A DNA stretch of 64,000 nucleotides from Aminiphilus circumscriptus DSM 16581 (GTDB lineage: Bacteria > Synergistota > Synergistia > Synergistales > Aminiphilaceae): positions 1-64,000 of the forward strand of contig NZ_JAFY01000002.1 of the NCBI RefSeq assembly GCF_000526375.1. Reading direction: 5' to 3'. Within the stretch, counting starts at the first letter, position 1. Every line of letters begins with the position of its first letter. Below the pieces are notes generated by a model. The model searched no databases. It was not told the origin of the DNA and saw nothing but the letters and a program-made list of their open reading frames with translations. Shown here piece after piece: positions 8,933-17,398 of the stretch. A program made the position numbers and the translations under genes.

Positions 8933-11120
8933 GAAAAGCCATCCGGACAAATGTCTCGTCGACCACCTGGAGGGTGTAGCAGCCTTGGCGAAACGCCTGG
9001 CCCAGACCCATGGCGTGCTAGACAAAGCGGACATTGAAAAGCTTTTTGATATGAGCCTTACCCATGACCTGGCAAAAGCACGGGACAAATGGCAGCGGTA
9101 CCTTGAGGGAAAGGGAGAAGGAACGCCTCACTCGGAAAGCTCCTCCTTTTTCACCCTGGATCTAACGCACGATGTGATGGCAGCCGAACTAGTCCGTTGT
9201 CATCACGGTTCACTCAAGAACATTGAAGACGTGAAATCCTTTTGGGTAAATGATGACTTTAAACTATGCGATATCGTCTCAAAAATAAAAGAAATCTTGC
9301 CGGAATGGGAACCCTCGCTGAACGACGCAACGTGGGAAAAGATTAATAATGACCTGCTCTTCGAATTTAAGACAGACGAGAACTTTTGGTTAAGATATCG
9401 CGCTCTACTATCGTATTTTATTGCCGCCGACAGAATGGATGCCCTGGGAGTCTCGGGCTTCGACCCCACGCCTCTTCGGTTCAAGCAACCCAGCTTCGAC
9501 CAAAGGAATGACCTCGACAAGTGGAGGCAAGAAGTCCGGGTTGAGTGTCTTGATAATGCAAAGTGCAGGGGAGAACCCGGAGTGTATACCTTGACGCTTC
9601 CCACCGGGACGGGAAAAACCACCATCGGCCTTGAGATAGCCCATATGTGGGCGAAAAAACACGGTTATCAGTCCATCATCTACGCTCTACCGTTCATCAG
9701 CATCACCGAGCAGAATGCAGAGGTAGCCCGTCGGCTCCTCGGCGAGGACGCAGTCCAGGAAGATCATTCCATGATTAAACGAGGTGGGGATGACGACACT
9801 CCGTCTCCTTTGAAAAGAATGGAGGCACTGTTTCGTTATTGGCATCTTCCGGTGGTAATTACCACCATGGCTCACCTCTGGGAGGTTCTTTATGGTGACA
9901 GGGTCAACTCCACCATCAATTTCCATCAGCTCGGGAAGTCGGTGGTTATTTTGGACGAACCCCAATCTATTCAGGCAGAGCACTGGGCAGGATTGGGCAA
10001 GACACTGCATCTCGTTTCGAAAAAGTTCAAAACCGCTTTTATTCTCATGACAGCAACACAACCCCATATAGCGGAATCCGCCACGGAAATCGCTCCGTGT
10101 GCATGCCAAAAACCCATATCAAATAGATACCACTGCAAGATCCTGCGCGAGGAACTCTCCCTCGGGAAATTACCGGATGTACTTAATCACCATCTTCCCT
10201 TAAAAGAGCCCTCGGGGCTCATCGTGGCCAACACCCGCAGAGAAGCGCTCAAAATCCACAAAATCATGTGCGAAATGCAGGAAAAGCAACAAATTTCTCG
10301 GGGGCCGGTCCTTTTCCTCTCCACGTGGATGACACCGGCGCACCGCAGGCGAACCTTGAAAAAGCTCAGGGACCTCGAGAAAGAAGATCATCCGCGGTTT
10401 CTGGTTTCTACGCAGGTAGTGGAAGCAGGGGTAGACCTGGATTTCCATTGGGTAGCCCGGGACGAGGGCCCCTTAGACAGCGTAATACAGGTGGCGGGCC
10501 GCTGCAACCGCCACGGCAAGCGTAACGTCGGCATGGTACTGGTCGTGAGGCTCAAGAATGATAGAGGAAAACGTTTCTCCCGCATGGTTTATGACTCTAT
10601 ATTGCTTCAGGCCATGGAGGAAGTAACAAGCGAAATTTCGGAGTTCGAGGAGCGTCAGATCGGAGATGTGGTAGGTAAATACTATGAACGAGTCTCGGGA
10701 AGCAAAAAAGGCAGCGGCCTTTGGGATGACATCGTCAAGGGAAAATGGGCGACGCTGCCTCCCCTTTACGCGAAAGAAAGACCAGCGCTGGTGACGCTGG
10801 TGGTGGAGGCGGAAGATTCCAACGTAGGCGAACTTGTGGATTTTTTAATCAAAGAAGAATGGAATCTCAAAAACATAGAAGAAAAGAAGTCTTTTCTCAG
10901 GGAAATTCAACAACATGCCGTAGAAATTCCTGAAAAGCTTCTTCTAAAATGCCGCGAAAAGTCTTCCTCTATTCTTTCCTCCAAAAATCCGTTAAGACAG
11001 ATCAACAACAGCGACATGTGGTTCCTGTCGAAGGAAGCTGTGAGCATACTCTACGACCCGGTGACGGGCTTCACTCCCCCAGAAGAAGAGGACGACGACA
11101 TAAATGGGTGCTTCGTCTGA
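8883..11120 (+). CDS. cas3: CRISPR-associated helicase-nuclease Cas3
   Basis: The 745-residue protein has both Cas3 parts. The N-terminal HD nuclease shows His28 (VDHLEG), His61-Asp62 (LTHDLAKA) and a CHHGS motif near residue 107. The superfamily 2 helicase shows Walker A LPTGTGKTT (about 240), a DEPQ box (about 358), TATQP (about 390) and QVAGRCNRHG (about 535). Cas3 is recruited by Cascade and degrades the displaced strand. Several ATG codons cluster at 8883-8904, so the exact start is uncertain; the MTWWPGS start a few codons later is also possible. It is the last plus-strand gene of the interference operon. Confidence 0.96.
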   Translation: MSRDAMMTWWPGSLTGKKSHPDKCLVDHLEGVAALAKRLAQTHGVLDKADIEKLFDMSLTHDLAKARDKWQRYLEGKGEGTPHSESSSFFTLDLTHDVMAAELVRCHHGSLKNIEDVKSFWVNDDFKLCDIVSKIKEILPEWEPSLNDATWEKINNDLLFEFKTDENFWLRYRALLSYFIAADRMDALGVSGFDPTPLRFKQPSFDQRNDLDKWRQEVRVECLDNAKCRGEPGVYTLTLPTGTGKTTIGLEIAHMWAKKHGYQSIIYALPFISITEQNAEVARRLLGEDAVQEDHSMIKRGGDDDTPSPLKRMEALFRYWHLPVVITTMAHLWEVLYGDRVNSTINFHQLGKSVVILDEPQSIQAEHWAGLGKTLHLVSKKFKTAFILMTATQPHIAESATEIAPCACQKPISNRYHCKILREELSLGKLPDVLNHHLPLKEPSGLIVANTRREALKIHKIMCEMQEKQQISRGPVLFLSTWMTPAHRRRTLKKLRDLEKEDHPRFLVSTQVVEAGVDLDFHWVARDEGPLDSVIQVAGRCNRHGKRNVGMVLVVRLKNDRGKRFSRMVYDSILLQAMEEVTSEISEFEERQIGDVVGKYYERVSGSKKGSGLWDDIVKGKWATLPPLYAKERPALVTLVVEAEDSNVGELVDFLIKEEWNLKNIEEKKSFLREIQQHAVEIPEKLLLKCREKSSSILSSKNPLRQINNSDMWFLSKEAVSILYDPVTGFTPPEEEDDDINGCFV

Positions 11121-11198
11121 TTCTTCTGAAGGAGTGATCCTACCGTACTTTTAATGGACATTCTAAAAAGTAAGTACAACACCTATCAGAGGTAGACC

Positions 11199-11576
11199 AT
11201 GAGCGAACGCATGACCGCCGAGTTGGTGCGCGATGTGCTTCGAATGGCATTCCCCGTTCATTCGGACTGTGGGAGCCGCTATTGCTCCGCCTTGTACCGA
11301 GATTTACCCACGCGGCACGAACTGTGCTGTCGCATGGGCGATAAGGAAAACTGTTTCGACAACGCATGCACCGAGAGTTTCTTCATTATTCCCTTGAGAT
11401 CGAGGCGATTCACGACAACGACAACCACTTTCCACGCAAGAGGTGTTCCGACAAACGGTCTTCGAGTATATTCCGTCACCTACAACCGCGTCCGGCGTCA
11501 CACTACTTTCGGAAATGTGAGTTCCGAAACTTTCGAAGCGATGTTTGCCGCAAAGTCGTGTGTCCACGACTACTGA
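11199..11576 (+). pseudogene. IS3-family transposase remnant (OrfB C-terminal part)
   Basis: The readable frame contains ERMTAELVRDVLRMAF, HSDCGSRYCSALYRDL, CFDNACTESFF and YNRVRRHTTFGN. These are the C-terminal parts of an IS3-group transposase DDE domain (usual forms SDRGSQYCS, NxYDNAxxESFF, YNxxRRH). The catalytic core and OrfA are missing. The middle is frameshifted: the family-like pieces SLEIEAIHDN and VFRQTVFEYI occur in other frames near 11386-11480. It is a dead fragment lying between cas3 and cas6. Flanking bases to 11708 hold nothing else recognisable. Confidence 0.8.
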
Positions 11577-11708
11577 TGGGCAAAATCAGAGGGTTATCTG
11601 GATTATCCTCAAGGGAGCCCTCGATTCCCAAATAAATCACATGAATTCACCTTTTACAAAAAATACGTGATACAACTCCCCCTCAAGGCCGCCCTCCGGC
11701 CCGGAACC

Positions 11709-12551
11709 TTATCCGCAAGGAACCGCGGAAACCGCTCCGGTCGCCTCCTCCGCATCTCCCGCCTCCCGCACCAGTTCGACGCATCCCCAGCCGCTCGAAT
11801 TCTTCGCACCCAGCCCCGCGTCTAGTGCGAGCTGCAACAGCTCCTGCGGCCCTTCGAGACGGAACAGGCCGTCCCACCCCTTCACCGGAAAGGTATCCCC
11901 GGGAGAAAAAAAGCCGGTCACGCGATGCACCCTTCCCACGGGGCGAAAACGAAGCAAAGGGTCTTGCGAAACCTCCGCGTCGTCGCGTTCGCCGGGGCAG
12001 TTCTTCTCCGCAGTTCCGGCGAGAGCGGCCTGTTTTTTTCGGAGGTTCGACGCAATCTGTTCTGAAAAGGCCGTTTCCTGCGGCTCGTAATACACCGTGT
12101 AGGGGCGCCCGTCCCCTCTGCGCAGCGTGGAGTAGACCGTAATGGGCGAGAGCGTGCGCAGCAGGACCCGCGTTCCTGCCACCACGGGAGCCGTCACTTC
12201 CACGCCGGAACAGAGCAGTTCGTTGTTCCCCAGACGGAACAGCCGCCCCGAAAGAAGTCCCTGGGCGCACTCCTCGAGAATATCCAGCACGGGAGAAGAA
12301 AGGACGAACGAGAGAGGCGAGTCGAAGAGAAGAACGTCTTTCTCTCTTCGAGGAGGGGAGACGCTTTGAAGCCGGGAGAACGTGAAGAGGCGGAAGGAAC
12401 GTTTTTCGAAGAGAAATCCCGGACCGTGGAGGAACGCCGCGAGGTCCTCCGAGAGGAGCCCGTATACGGCGGCCTGCAGATAATGCCGATACGCTTCGGG
12501 GAGACGCACGGGACCGCTCTGTTTGGATTCAATATGAACCGTCATGCGCAT
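11709..12551 (-). CDS. cas6: CRISPR repeat endoribonuclease Cas6
   Basis: The 280-residue protein has the two-domain Cas6 pattern. The N-terminal part reads YRHYLQAAVYGLLSEDLAAF then LHGPGF, and the C-terminal glycine-rich loop GLGAKNSSGWGCVEL is diagnostic. Cas6 cleaves pre-crRNA in the repeat, which leaves the 8-nt handle. The gene is on the opposite strand from cas3 and separated from it by a dead IS3 fragment. ATG 12551 is used; ATG 12545 is equally possible and the ribosome site is weak. Confidence 0.88.
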   Translation of the reverse strand: MRMTVHIESKQSGPVRLPEAYRHYLQAAVYGLLSEDLAAFLHGPGFLFEKRSFRLFTFSRLQSVSPPRREKDVLLFDSPLSFVLSSPVLDILEECAQGLLSGRLFRLGNNELLCSGVEVTAPVVAGTRVLLRTLSPITVYSTLRRGDGRPYTVYYEPQETAFSEQIASNLRKKQAALAGTAEKNCPGERDDAEVSQDPLLRFRPVGRVHRVTGFFSPGDTFPVKGWDGLFRLEGPQELLQLALDAGLGAKNSSGWGCVELVREAGDAEEATGAVSAVPCG

Positions 12552-12708
12552 GGCGCTTTCTCATTTTTCCAAGAAACAAACAACATTGCCAATCCACCTC
12601 CAAAAAAGAGGAGCTTTTTCTCAGTATATTCATCCTCTCTTATTTTTCAATCCTGCCGCAAGTCCCGATTGTCCGCCTTCACCCCCGCGAAATCCCACAA
12701 TTCCTTGT

Positions 12709-12808
12709 GGAATCTCTGAATAAGGCTGCGTCAGCCCCACAGGGCGCCTCGTAGAGCCTGATGCGACCCGAGTCAAGGGAAAGTGAAAGACCTTTATTCA
12801 GAGCTTCC
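12709..12808 (+). repeat. MITE-like inverted-repeat element, copy B
   Basis: This 100-bp copy starts GGAATCTCTGAATAAGG and ends CCTTTATTCAGAGCTTCC. It matches copy C (17299-17398, opposite orientation) almost base for base, including the CAGGGCGCCTC segment that copy A lacks. It lies 160 bp upstream of the cas6 start, in the gap before the PTS operon. Confidence 0.8.
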
Positions 12809-12820
12809 TTGCGATTTACA

Positions 12821-12909
12821 AAGGCAATCCCTCATAGGAAACCTAAGTCATATGTGTTGTTTTCCACGAGAGCAATAATGTTTCCAACCCTGATAGAAAT
12901 ATTTTTCAA
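12821..12909 (+). repeat. Two decayed CRISPR-like repeats
   Basis: Two short stretches resemble the repeat of the main array. At 12827-12840, ATCCCTCATAGGAA matches the array core ATCCCTCGTAGGAA in 13 of 14 positions. At 12880-12899, GTTTCCAACCCTGATAGAAA matches the repeat start in 16 of 20. The inferred repeat starts are 59 bp apart, close to the 65-68 bp period of the main array. Both outer parts have decayed. Chance similarity is possible because the region is short. Confidence 0.35.
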
Positions 12910-13209
12910 ATAGTATCACGCAAAATAATAACCTTAACCACCATAGCCACTGGAAATAATTTACTGCCTTAGAGTATTTAAAACAAAAATCAAAACATCT
13001 TCATCCTTGGGCATCTTGATATCTCACCTCCAGCTTCTCTCTCATGATAGTCGCATCATAACACCAACCCTCGACTTGCATATTTCAACAAGAGATATAA
13101 TCAAAAAATTTTTTGAACGTAAAAAAAACCCCCTCTTAGATCTCGAGATGCTATGCAACAATCCTTCCTGGTTCACCGCACAACTCGGAGAGCCCTTCCG
13201 TGCGAATCG
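12910..13209. other. AT-rich intergenic stretch, nothing recognised
   Basis: About 300 AT-rich bases lie downstream of the PTS operon. One plus-strand frame is open from 13007 but runs into the antisense of the epimerase gene and has no family features. No clear terminator for the operon is seen. Confidence 0.4.
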
Positions 13210-13806
13210 TCAGGAATACCCGAAAACGGCCCTGCCCATGACAGCCACAGTCGCTCCGGCCCGTTCCATCTCCTCCAGACAATCCCGACTCAGGTCGCCG
13301 TCGACCCAGATCTCTGCAGCGGGAAACAGACGCGTGCTCATTCGTACTTTGGCAATCATGACCGGGAGAAACTCTTGCCCCCGGCCATCAGGTTCCGCGG
13401 TGAGGACCAGGACACCATCGAGGCGATCCGCCAGGTACAGGAGGGGTTCCGGTGATGTTTTTGGGTTGAAGGCCAGTCCCGCTCGAAGCCCGGCTTTCCG
13501 GGCCAAGGCGAGAAAATCCGAGGGGTAGTCCAGGGCCTCCACGTGGGCAAAGACAATGGAAGCCCCCATCTCGGAGATGTCCTCCAGGTAGGTCGACGGC
13601 CGGTTTACCATGAGATGAAAAGAAAATGGAAGAGCCGTGACCCTCCGGAATGCTCGGACGGCCTTCATCCCGAAGGTGATATTCGGGATGAAGTTTCCGT
13701 CCTCAATATCGATGTGTAGATCCCGGTAACCTCCCTGCTCCACCGCACAGAGCGCCTCGCGCCAGCGCAGCGGATCGGCGGAGGCAATGGAGGGGGAAAT
13801 TCTCAT
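13210..13806 (-). CDS. Ribulose-phosphate 3-epimerase-like protein of a PTS operon
   Basis: The 198-residue TIM-barrel protein begins MRISPSIASADPLRW, the Rpe family opening. Metal-binding features are visible as HIDIEDG, FHLMVNRPS, HVEA and WVDGDLS. It is about 20 residues shorter than housekeeping Rpe and is the last gene of the PTS operon, the same place as SgcE/AlsE-type epimerases. A role on the phosphorylated sugar imported by the PTS is therefore inferred. Its ATG overlaps the IIA stop by 4 bp. Confidence 0.8.
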   Translation of the reverse strand: MRISPSIASADPLRWREALCAVEQGGYRDLHIDIEDGNFIPNITFGMKAVRAFRRVTALPFSFHLMVNRPSTYLEDISEMGASIVFAHVEALDYPSDFLALARKAGLRAGLAFNPKTSPEPLLYLADRLDGVLVLTAEPDGRGQEFLPVMIAKVRMSTRLFPAAEIWVDGDLSRDCLEEMERAGATVAVMGRAVFGYS

Positions 13807-14303
13807 CGCCCGGTCTCTCTTTCCTCCAAGGCGGCAGGAGGAAAGAGCAGAAGGCGCAACGCCTCTCCCTCCGTCTCGACGTTTCCGAGACGCTCCAGCA
13901 GCGTCGGATTCTGCAGGAGTTCTACCAGTTCTCGGATCAACCCTACCTGCTTCTCTCTTTCCCTGATCGCCAAGAGGAAGACGATCTTTGCCGTGACCGT
14001 GCTGGATCCGTCTGTTCCCATCAGTCCGAAAGCCGCGGGCGACGCAAGGATACCGACAGCGATTCCCGAGGCGGAGACCCGGTCCGGATCGGCATGAGGA
14101 ATCGCCGTTCCCAGAGGTAGCGTGGGCAATCCGGTGGGATAGATCTTCTCCCTCGCAACGGCGTCATCCGCGTACCCCGGCTCCGCGAACCCCTTTTCGA
14201 CCAAGCGAGACGCGAGAGCACGAATGACCGTCTCCGCATCGGAGGCCTCCACGTGAACCGCGATGAGATCTTCCCTCAGAAGGTCGGCAAGCGAGCGCTG
14301 CAT
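13803..14303 (-). CDS. PTS EIIA component (fructose/galactitol type)
   Basis: The 166-residue cytoplasmic domain belongs to the mannitol/fructose EIIA fold (PTS_EIIA_2). The phosphorylated histidine lies in TAIPHADPDRV (His71), and the LPLGTAIPHA context is typical. It passes phosphate from HPr to the IIB cysteine. The 3' end overlaps the epimerase start, and IIC lies 19 bp upstream. Confidence 0.88.
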   Translation of the reverse strand: MQRSLADLLREDLIAVHVEASDAETVIRALASRLVEKGFAEPGYADDAVAREKIYPTGLPTLPLGTAIPHADPDRVSASGIAVGILASPAAFGLMGTDGSSTVTAKIVFLLAIREREKQVGLIRELVELLQNPTLLERLGNVETEGEALRLLLFPPAALEERETGR

Positions 14304-14322
14304 CAGACACGCATCCCTCCGC

Positions 14323-15603
14323 TCACGCGCCGAAGAGAAGCTGGGTGATCTTCATCATGATCCAGGCAATCCAGTTTCCGTTGGAAAGCCCGGAGATCAT
14401 CGTCGCTCCCTCGGGAATGGCGTAGACACCGCTCGACCGGGCGATATCGGTGATGACCGGCGCAAAAGAGCCGGCGAGATAGAGAATCATCGCCATGATG
14501 ATCGTGCCGTAGAGAATCGTGCGGAAAAGATTCCCTCTCGTCATGGGCGGAACCATGCAGACAAAGAACGCAGTGGCCGCCAAGTCCGCGAAGGGCAATA
14601 CCCGGTTGCCCGGAAGAACGAAGGCGAGAAGAAGCGTGATCGGAATCAGAACAATGGCTGCCGCGATGGTGATGGGGTGTCCTATGAGAATGGCCGAATC
14701 GAGACCGATGTAGAAATCGCGCCCCTTGAAGTGCTTCTGCATGAACTGTCTCCCCGCCTCAGAGAGAGGAGTCAACCCTTCCATAAAAATTGCGATGATG
14801 CGCGGAACCAGCAGCATGACCGCCGCCATCTGAACCGCCAGGAGAAAGGTATTTTTCGCGAAACCATAGGCGAAGAAGCCCAGGAACAATCCCAGGACCG
14901 CTCCCATCGTGACGGGCTGTCCGAGAACGCCCAACTTCTCCCGGATAGTCTTTTCGTCCCAGTTTATGTTCCTCAGACCGGGAATGCGCTCCATGATCCA
15001 GTCGAGAACGGCAATGATCGGGACGCTGGTGACGCACCACCCTTGGGGAATGGAGATGTTCGGCAGGTGAAAGAATTCCTGCACTCTCTTCGCCGTATAA
15101 TCCCCGATGAGCAAGGCAATCACGCAGTGTGCTCCTCCAGCCGCGAGGCCCAGGATCAGCCCCTTGCCGCCGCCACCCGAGACTAAATAGACCACCGATC
15201 CGGTGAACGCGAAATGCCAAAAATTCCACATGTCCACATTGAGAGTTTTCGTGGTTTTCGTGAGGAGCATTACGATGTTGATGCCGAAAGCCAGTGGAAT
15301 GATGAGGGCACCGATGGTAGTGCTGAACGCGATTGCAGCACCCACTCCCCACCCGACGTCGACCGCTTCGAGCTTGACGTCGGTAGCGGCAATAAGGGCC
15401 TTGGTCGCAGGATCCAGGGCGCCCAGCAACAGACCGATCACCAAGTTCAGTCCGACGAATCCAACACCCACCGTAATTGCCGAAGTGAGGGCCCTTCCCG
15501 GCTTCTGCCCCAGGATCAAGCCCAGGCAAAAAACCACGATTGGAAGCATGATGGTGGGACCCAATCCCGTCATGAAATCACTGATCGTCTTGATGCTTTC
15601 CAT
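14323..15603 (-). CDS. PTS EIIC permease, galactitol (GatC/SgcC) family
   Basis: The 426-residue integral membrane protein has about ten or more hydrophobic segments. Features of the galactitol EIIC family include VGWGVGAAIAFSTTIGALII, GLILGLAAGGAHC and GLDSAILIGHPITIAAAIVL. It forms the translocation channel and works with the separate IIB and IIA proteins in the same operon. The substrate could be galactitol or another polyol/sugar; sequence alone does not decide. No sugar-phosphate dehydrogenase or tagatose enzyme is in the operon. Confidence 0.9.
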   Translation of the reverse strand: MESIKTISDFMTGLGPTIMLPIVVFCLGLILGQKPGRALTSAITVGVGFVGLNLVIGLLLGALDPATKALIAATDVKLEAVDVGWGVGAAIAFSTTIGALIIPLAFGINIVMLLTKTTKTLNVDMWNFWHFAFTGSVVYLVSGGGGKGLILGLAAGGAHCVIALLIGDYTAKRVQEFFHLPNISIPQGWCVTSVPIIAVLDWIMERIPGLRNINWDEKTIREKLGVLGQPVTMGAVLGLFLGFFAYGFAKNTFLLAVQMAAVMLLVPRIIAIFMEGLTPLSEAGRQFMQKHFKGRDFYIGLDSAILIGHPITIAAAIVLIPITLLLAFVLPGNRVLPFADLAATAFFVCMVPPMTRGNLFRTILYGTIIMAMILYLAGSFAPVITDIARSSGVYAIPEGATMISGLSNGNWIAWIMMKITQLLFGA

Positions 15604-15624
15604 CTCTTACCCCACTCCTTTCGA

Positions 15625-15942
15625 TTACGTGGCAGACATGTTTTCGTCGAGTTTGGCGGCGATTTCGTCCACGAGCTCCTCCATGCCGATTCCCGTCAGG
15701 AAAGCAATAGCGCTGGTGAATACAGGGACGGAAAGCTCATAAGGGACCTGAGCCGTCGAGACGACCGCGTCGGCATCTTCCGCATAGGCTGGTATTTCCG
15801 GAACGCGGCACTGCACGATCTCGACACGGTCCTTTCCACGCTCGGCAAGCATTTCCTTCAGCTTAAGAGCGACATGCGTCGATGTGGCAATACCGGTTCC
15901 ACAAGCTACAACGATCCGATACGTTCTTTTCACCGCATCCAT
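15625..15942 (-). CDS. PTS EIIB component (galactitol type)
   Basis: This 105-residue protein carries the phospho-cysteine loop VVACGTGIATSTH near its N-terminus and ends with a GMEELVDEI helix, as in GatB/SgcB. I start it at ATG 15942 (MDAVKRTYRIVVACG), which has a GGTGGAGTGTCC ribosome site. The open frame back to 16077 has no family similarity. It lies between the regulator and IIC. Confidence 0.9.
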   Translation of the reverse strand: MDAVKRTYRIVVACGTGIATSTHVALKLKEMLAERGKDRVEIVQCRVPEIPAYAEDADAVVSTAQVPYELSVPVFTSAIAFLTGIGMEELVDEIAAKLDENMSAT

Positions 15943-16114
15943 GGACACTCCACCTTTCCCGAGAGAATCAAGGGTGAACGCGTCGAAAACGACACATTCC
16001 TCCGCCAGCGACTCGGACGTTCCATGGCGCCACCGCCAATCCGCAACCCGCTTCTCCCAACGCATTGAGTCATCCACCGTGTTTGATCCGCCCCCTTTCG
16101 CTCACCCGCACGTC

Positions 16115-16903
16115 TCAGGCGAGCGTGACCGCCACGCCATTCCTGCGGAGAGCATCTAGAGCTGCAGGGTCGGCTCCCCTATCGGTAACGATCCGCGTGA
16201 TGCGTTCCATACCGCAGATTTCCACCAGGGCCGTCTTTCCGAACTTGGAACGGTCCGCGACGACGATCACTTCACACGCCGATTCGATGAGGAGCTGCTT
16301 GACGGCCGCTTCTTCGAAGTTCGCATTGAAGATTCCCCGGTCCGGGTCAATGGCGTCCGCCCCGAGGAAAGCCTTATTCACCCGCACGCGGCGGAAGAAA
16401 CGTTCCGTCTCGCTCCCGAGAGTCAAACCGAACCCCCGACGAACCCTGCCCCCCGCCAGAAGAACCGAACTCGTCGGGTTGTAGTCCACCGTTCCGGCAA
16501 TCAGAAGATCGTACGTCATGACCGTCAAGTGCCTGAGATTGATCAGCCTCCTGGCGACTTCCAGCGTCGTCGAACCCGCATCCAGAGCGATGGCCTCTCC
16601 ATCCGCCGCCAGCGCGGCTGCAACGGCGCCGATACGACATTTTTCCTCCAGGTTCTTGAACTGTTTTTCCGCATAACTGTCCTCGAAAGCCGTACTGGTC
16701 CCGGGAGAGACAGCGCCGCCATGGGTCCGGCTCACCAGCCCCTTGGCGCTGAGTGCTTCGAGATCCCGCCGAACCGTGGCCTCGGAAACTCCGAGATGAC
16801 TGACCAGACCCTCCACCGTCACCCCGCCACCGGAGCGAATTGCTTCCAGAATTCTTCTCTGGCGCTCCGCCGGAAGAATCGAAGGATGAGCCTGCCTCTG
16901 CAT
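16115..16903 (-). CDS. DeoR-family transcriptional repressor of the PTS operon
   Basis: This 262-residue protein has an N-terminal DeoR winged helix (ERQRRILEAIRSGG, VSEATVRRDLEALSAKGLV, RTHGGA). A C-terminal DeoR sensor fold follows (ALDAGSTTLEVARRL, LTVMTYDLL, FLGADAIDPDRGIFN). ATG 16903 is chosen for its GGGGAGGAACGGAAT ribosome site; an in-frame ATG at 16924 and an open frame to 17014 exist. It is the first gene of the operon, and its promoter overlaps a 14-bp inverted repeat, so autorepression and sugar-phosphate induction are inferred. Confidence 0.9.
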   Translation of the reverse strand: MQRQAHPSILPAERQRRILEAIRSGGGVTVEGLVSHLGVSEATVRRDLEALSAKGLVSRTHGGAVSPGTSTAFEDSYAEKQFKNLEEKCRIGAVAAALAADGEAIALDAGSTTLEVARRLINLRHLTVMTYDLLIAGTVDYNPTSSVLLAGGRVRRGFGLTLGSETERFFRRVRVNKAFLGADAIDPDRGIFNANFEEAAVKQLLIESACEVIVVADRSKFGKTALVEICGMERITRIVTDRGADPAALDALRRNGVAVTLA

Positions 16904-16985
16904 ATTCCGTTCCTCCCCGTACATGGGATGAAGAACCGCTGGTCCCGCAGCGCATCGCACAGCGATTCTCGATTCATTAGACACC

Positions 16986-17046
16986 AGTGTACGGGAGGCA
17001 CACAAAGAAATCAATATCGATCATTTTTTTTGATTGATATTGATCA
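16986..17046 (-). promoter_or_regulatory. Promoter and operator of the deoR-PTS operon
   Basis: On the minus strand a -35 TTGATT (17009-17014) and a -10 TACACT (16986-16991) are separated by exactly 17 bp. Two arms, ATCAATATCGATCA (17010-17023) and the inverted ATCAATATCAATCA (17031-17044), are separated by seven T. The near arm covers the -35 box, which is the expected place for a DeoR-type repressor. Confidence 0.75.
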
Positions 17047-17097
17047 GTAAAAGTCACCGTGGCAGCGACAAAGCAAGAAGACATGCACGGCAGGAGA

Positions 17098-17131
17098 AGA
17101 TCCGGCCTTTACCGAAGGCCGGATCTTTTTT
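17098..17131 (+). terminator. Intrinsic terminator without an assigned gene
   Basis: A perfect 12-bp stem, AGATCCGGCCTT / AAGGCCGGATCT, with a 5-nt loop is followed by six T on the plus strand. No plus-strand gene lies upstream within several kilobases; the nearest upstream sequence is the divergent operator. It either ends a short untranslated RNA starting near 17047 or is a remnant. The surrounding bases 17132-17298 hold no gene. Confidence 0.75.
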
Positions 17132-17298
17132 CAAGACACACAACTCCGGGAGATCCGACGGGAAAGGACCATTAAACGCCGGGCCCCGTCTTTGAGAGTG
17201 GGATTTTCTGCGGATACGGAAAAAATCCGGGAACATCCTCGAAGAAGAGGGCTTTGTCCCCGCTACTTTTCGCCGTAGTGACTTTTCGGAAGATATAG

Positions 17299-17398
17299 GG
17301 AAGCTCTGAAGAAAGACCTTTCGCTTTTCCTTGACTCGGGTCGCGTCAGGCTCTGCGAGGCGCCCTGCGAGGCTGACGTAGCCTTATTCAGAGATTCC
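17299..17398 (-). repeat. MITE-like inverted-repeat element, copy C
   Basis: This is a 100-bp copy in the opposite orientation to A and B. It is flanked on both sides by ATAG (17295-17298 and 17399-17402), which looks like a 4-bp target duplication. It has inserted at the 3' end of the transporter pseudogene, and its bases TGGAATCTCTGA supply that reading frame's last codons and stop. Confidence 0.85.

Noticed and set aside
12366-12719. A 117-codon plus-strand frame ending in WNL, like the transporter remnant
   Set aside because: Most of it is antisense to cas6; the shared ending comes from the MITE terminal repeat.
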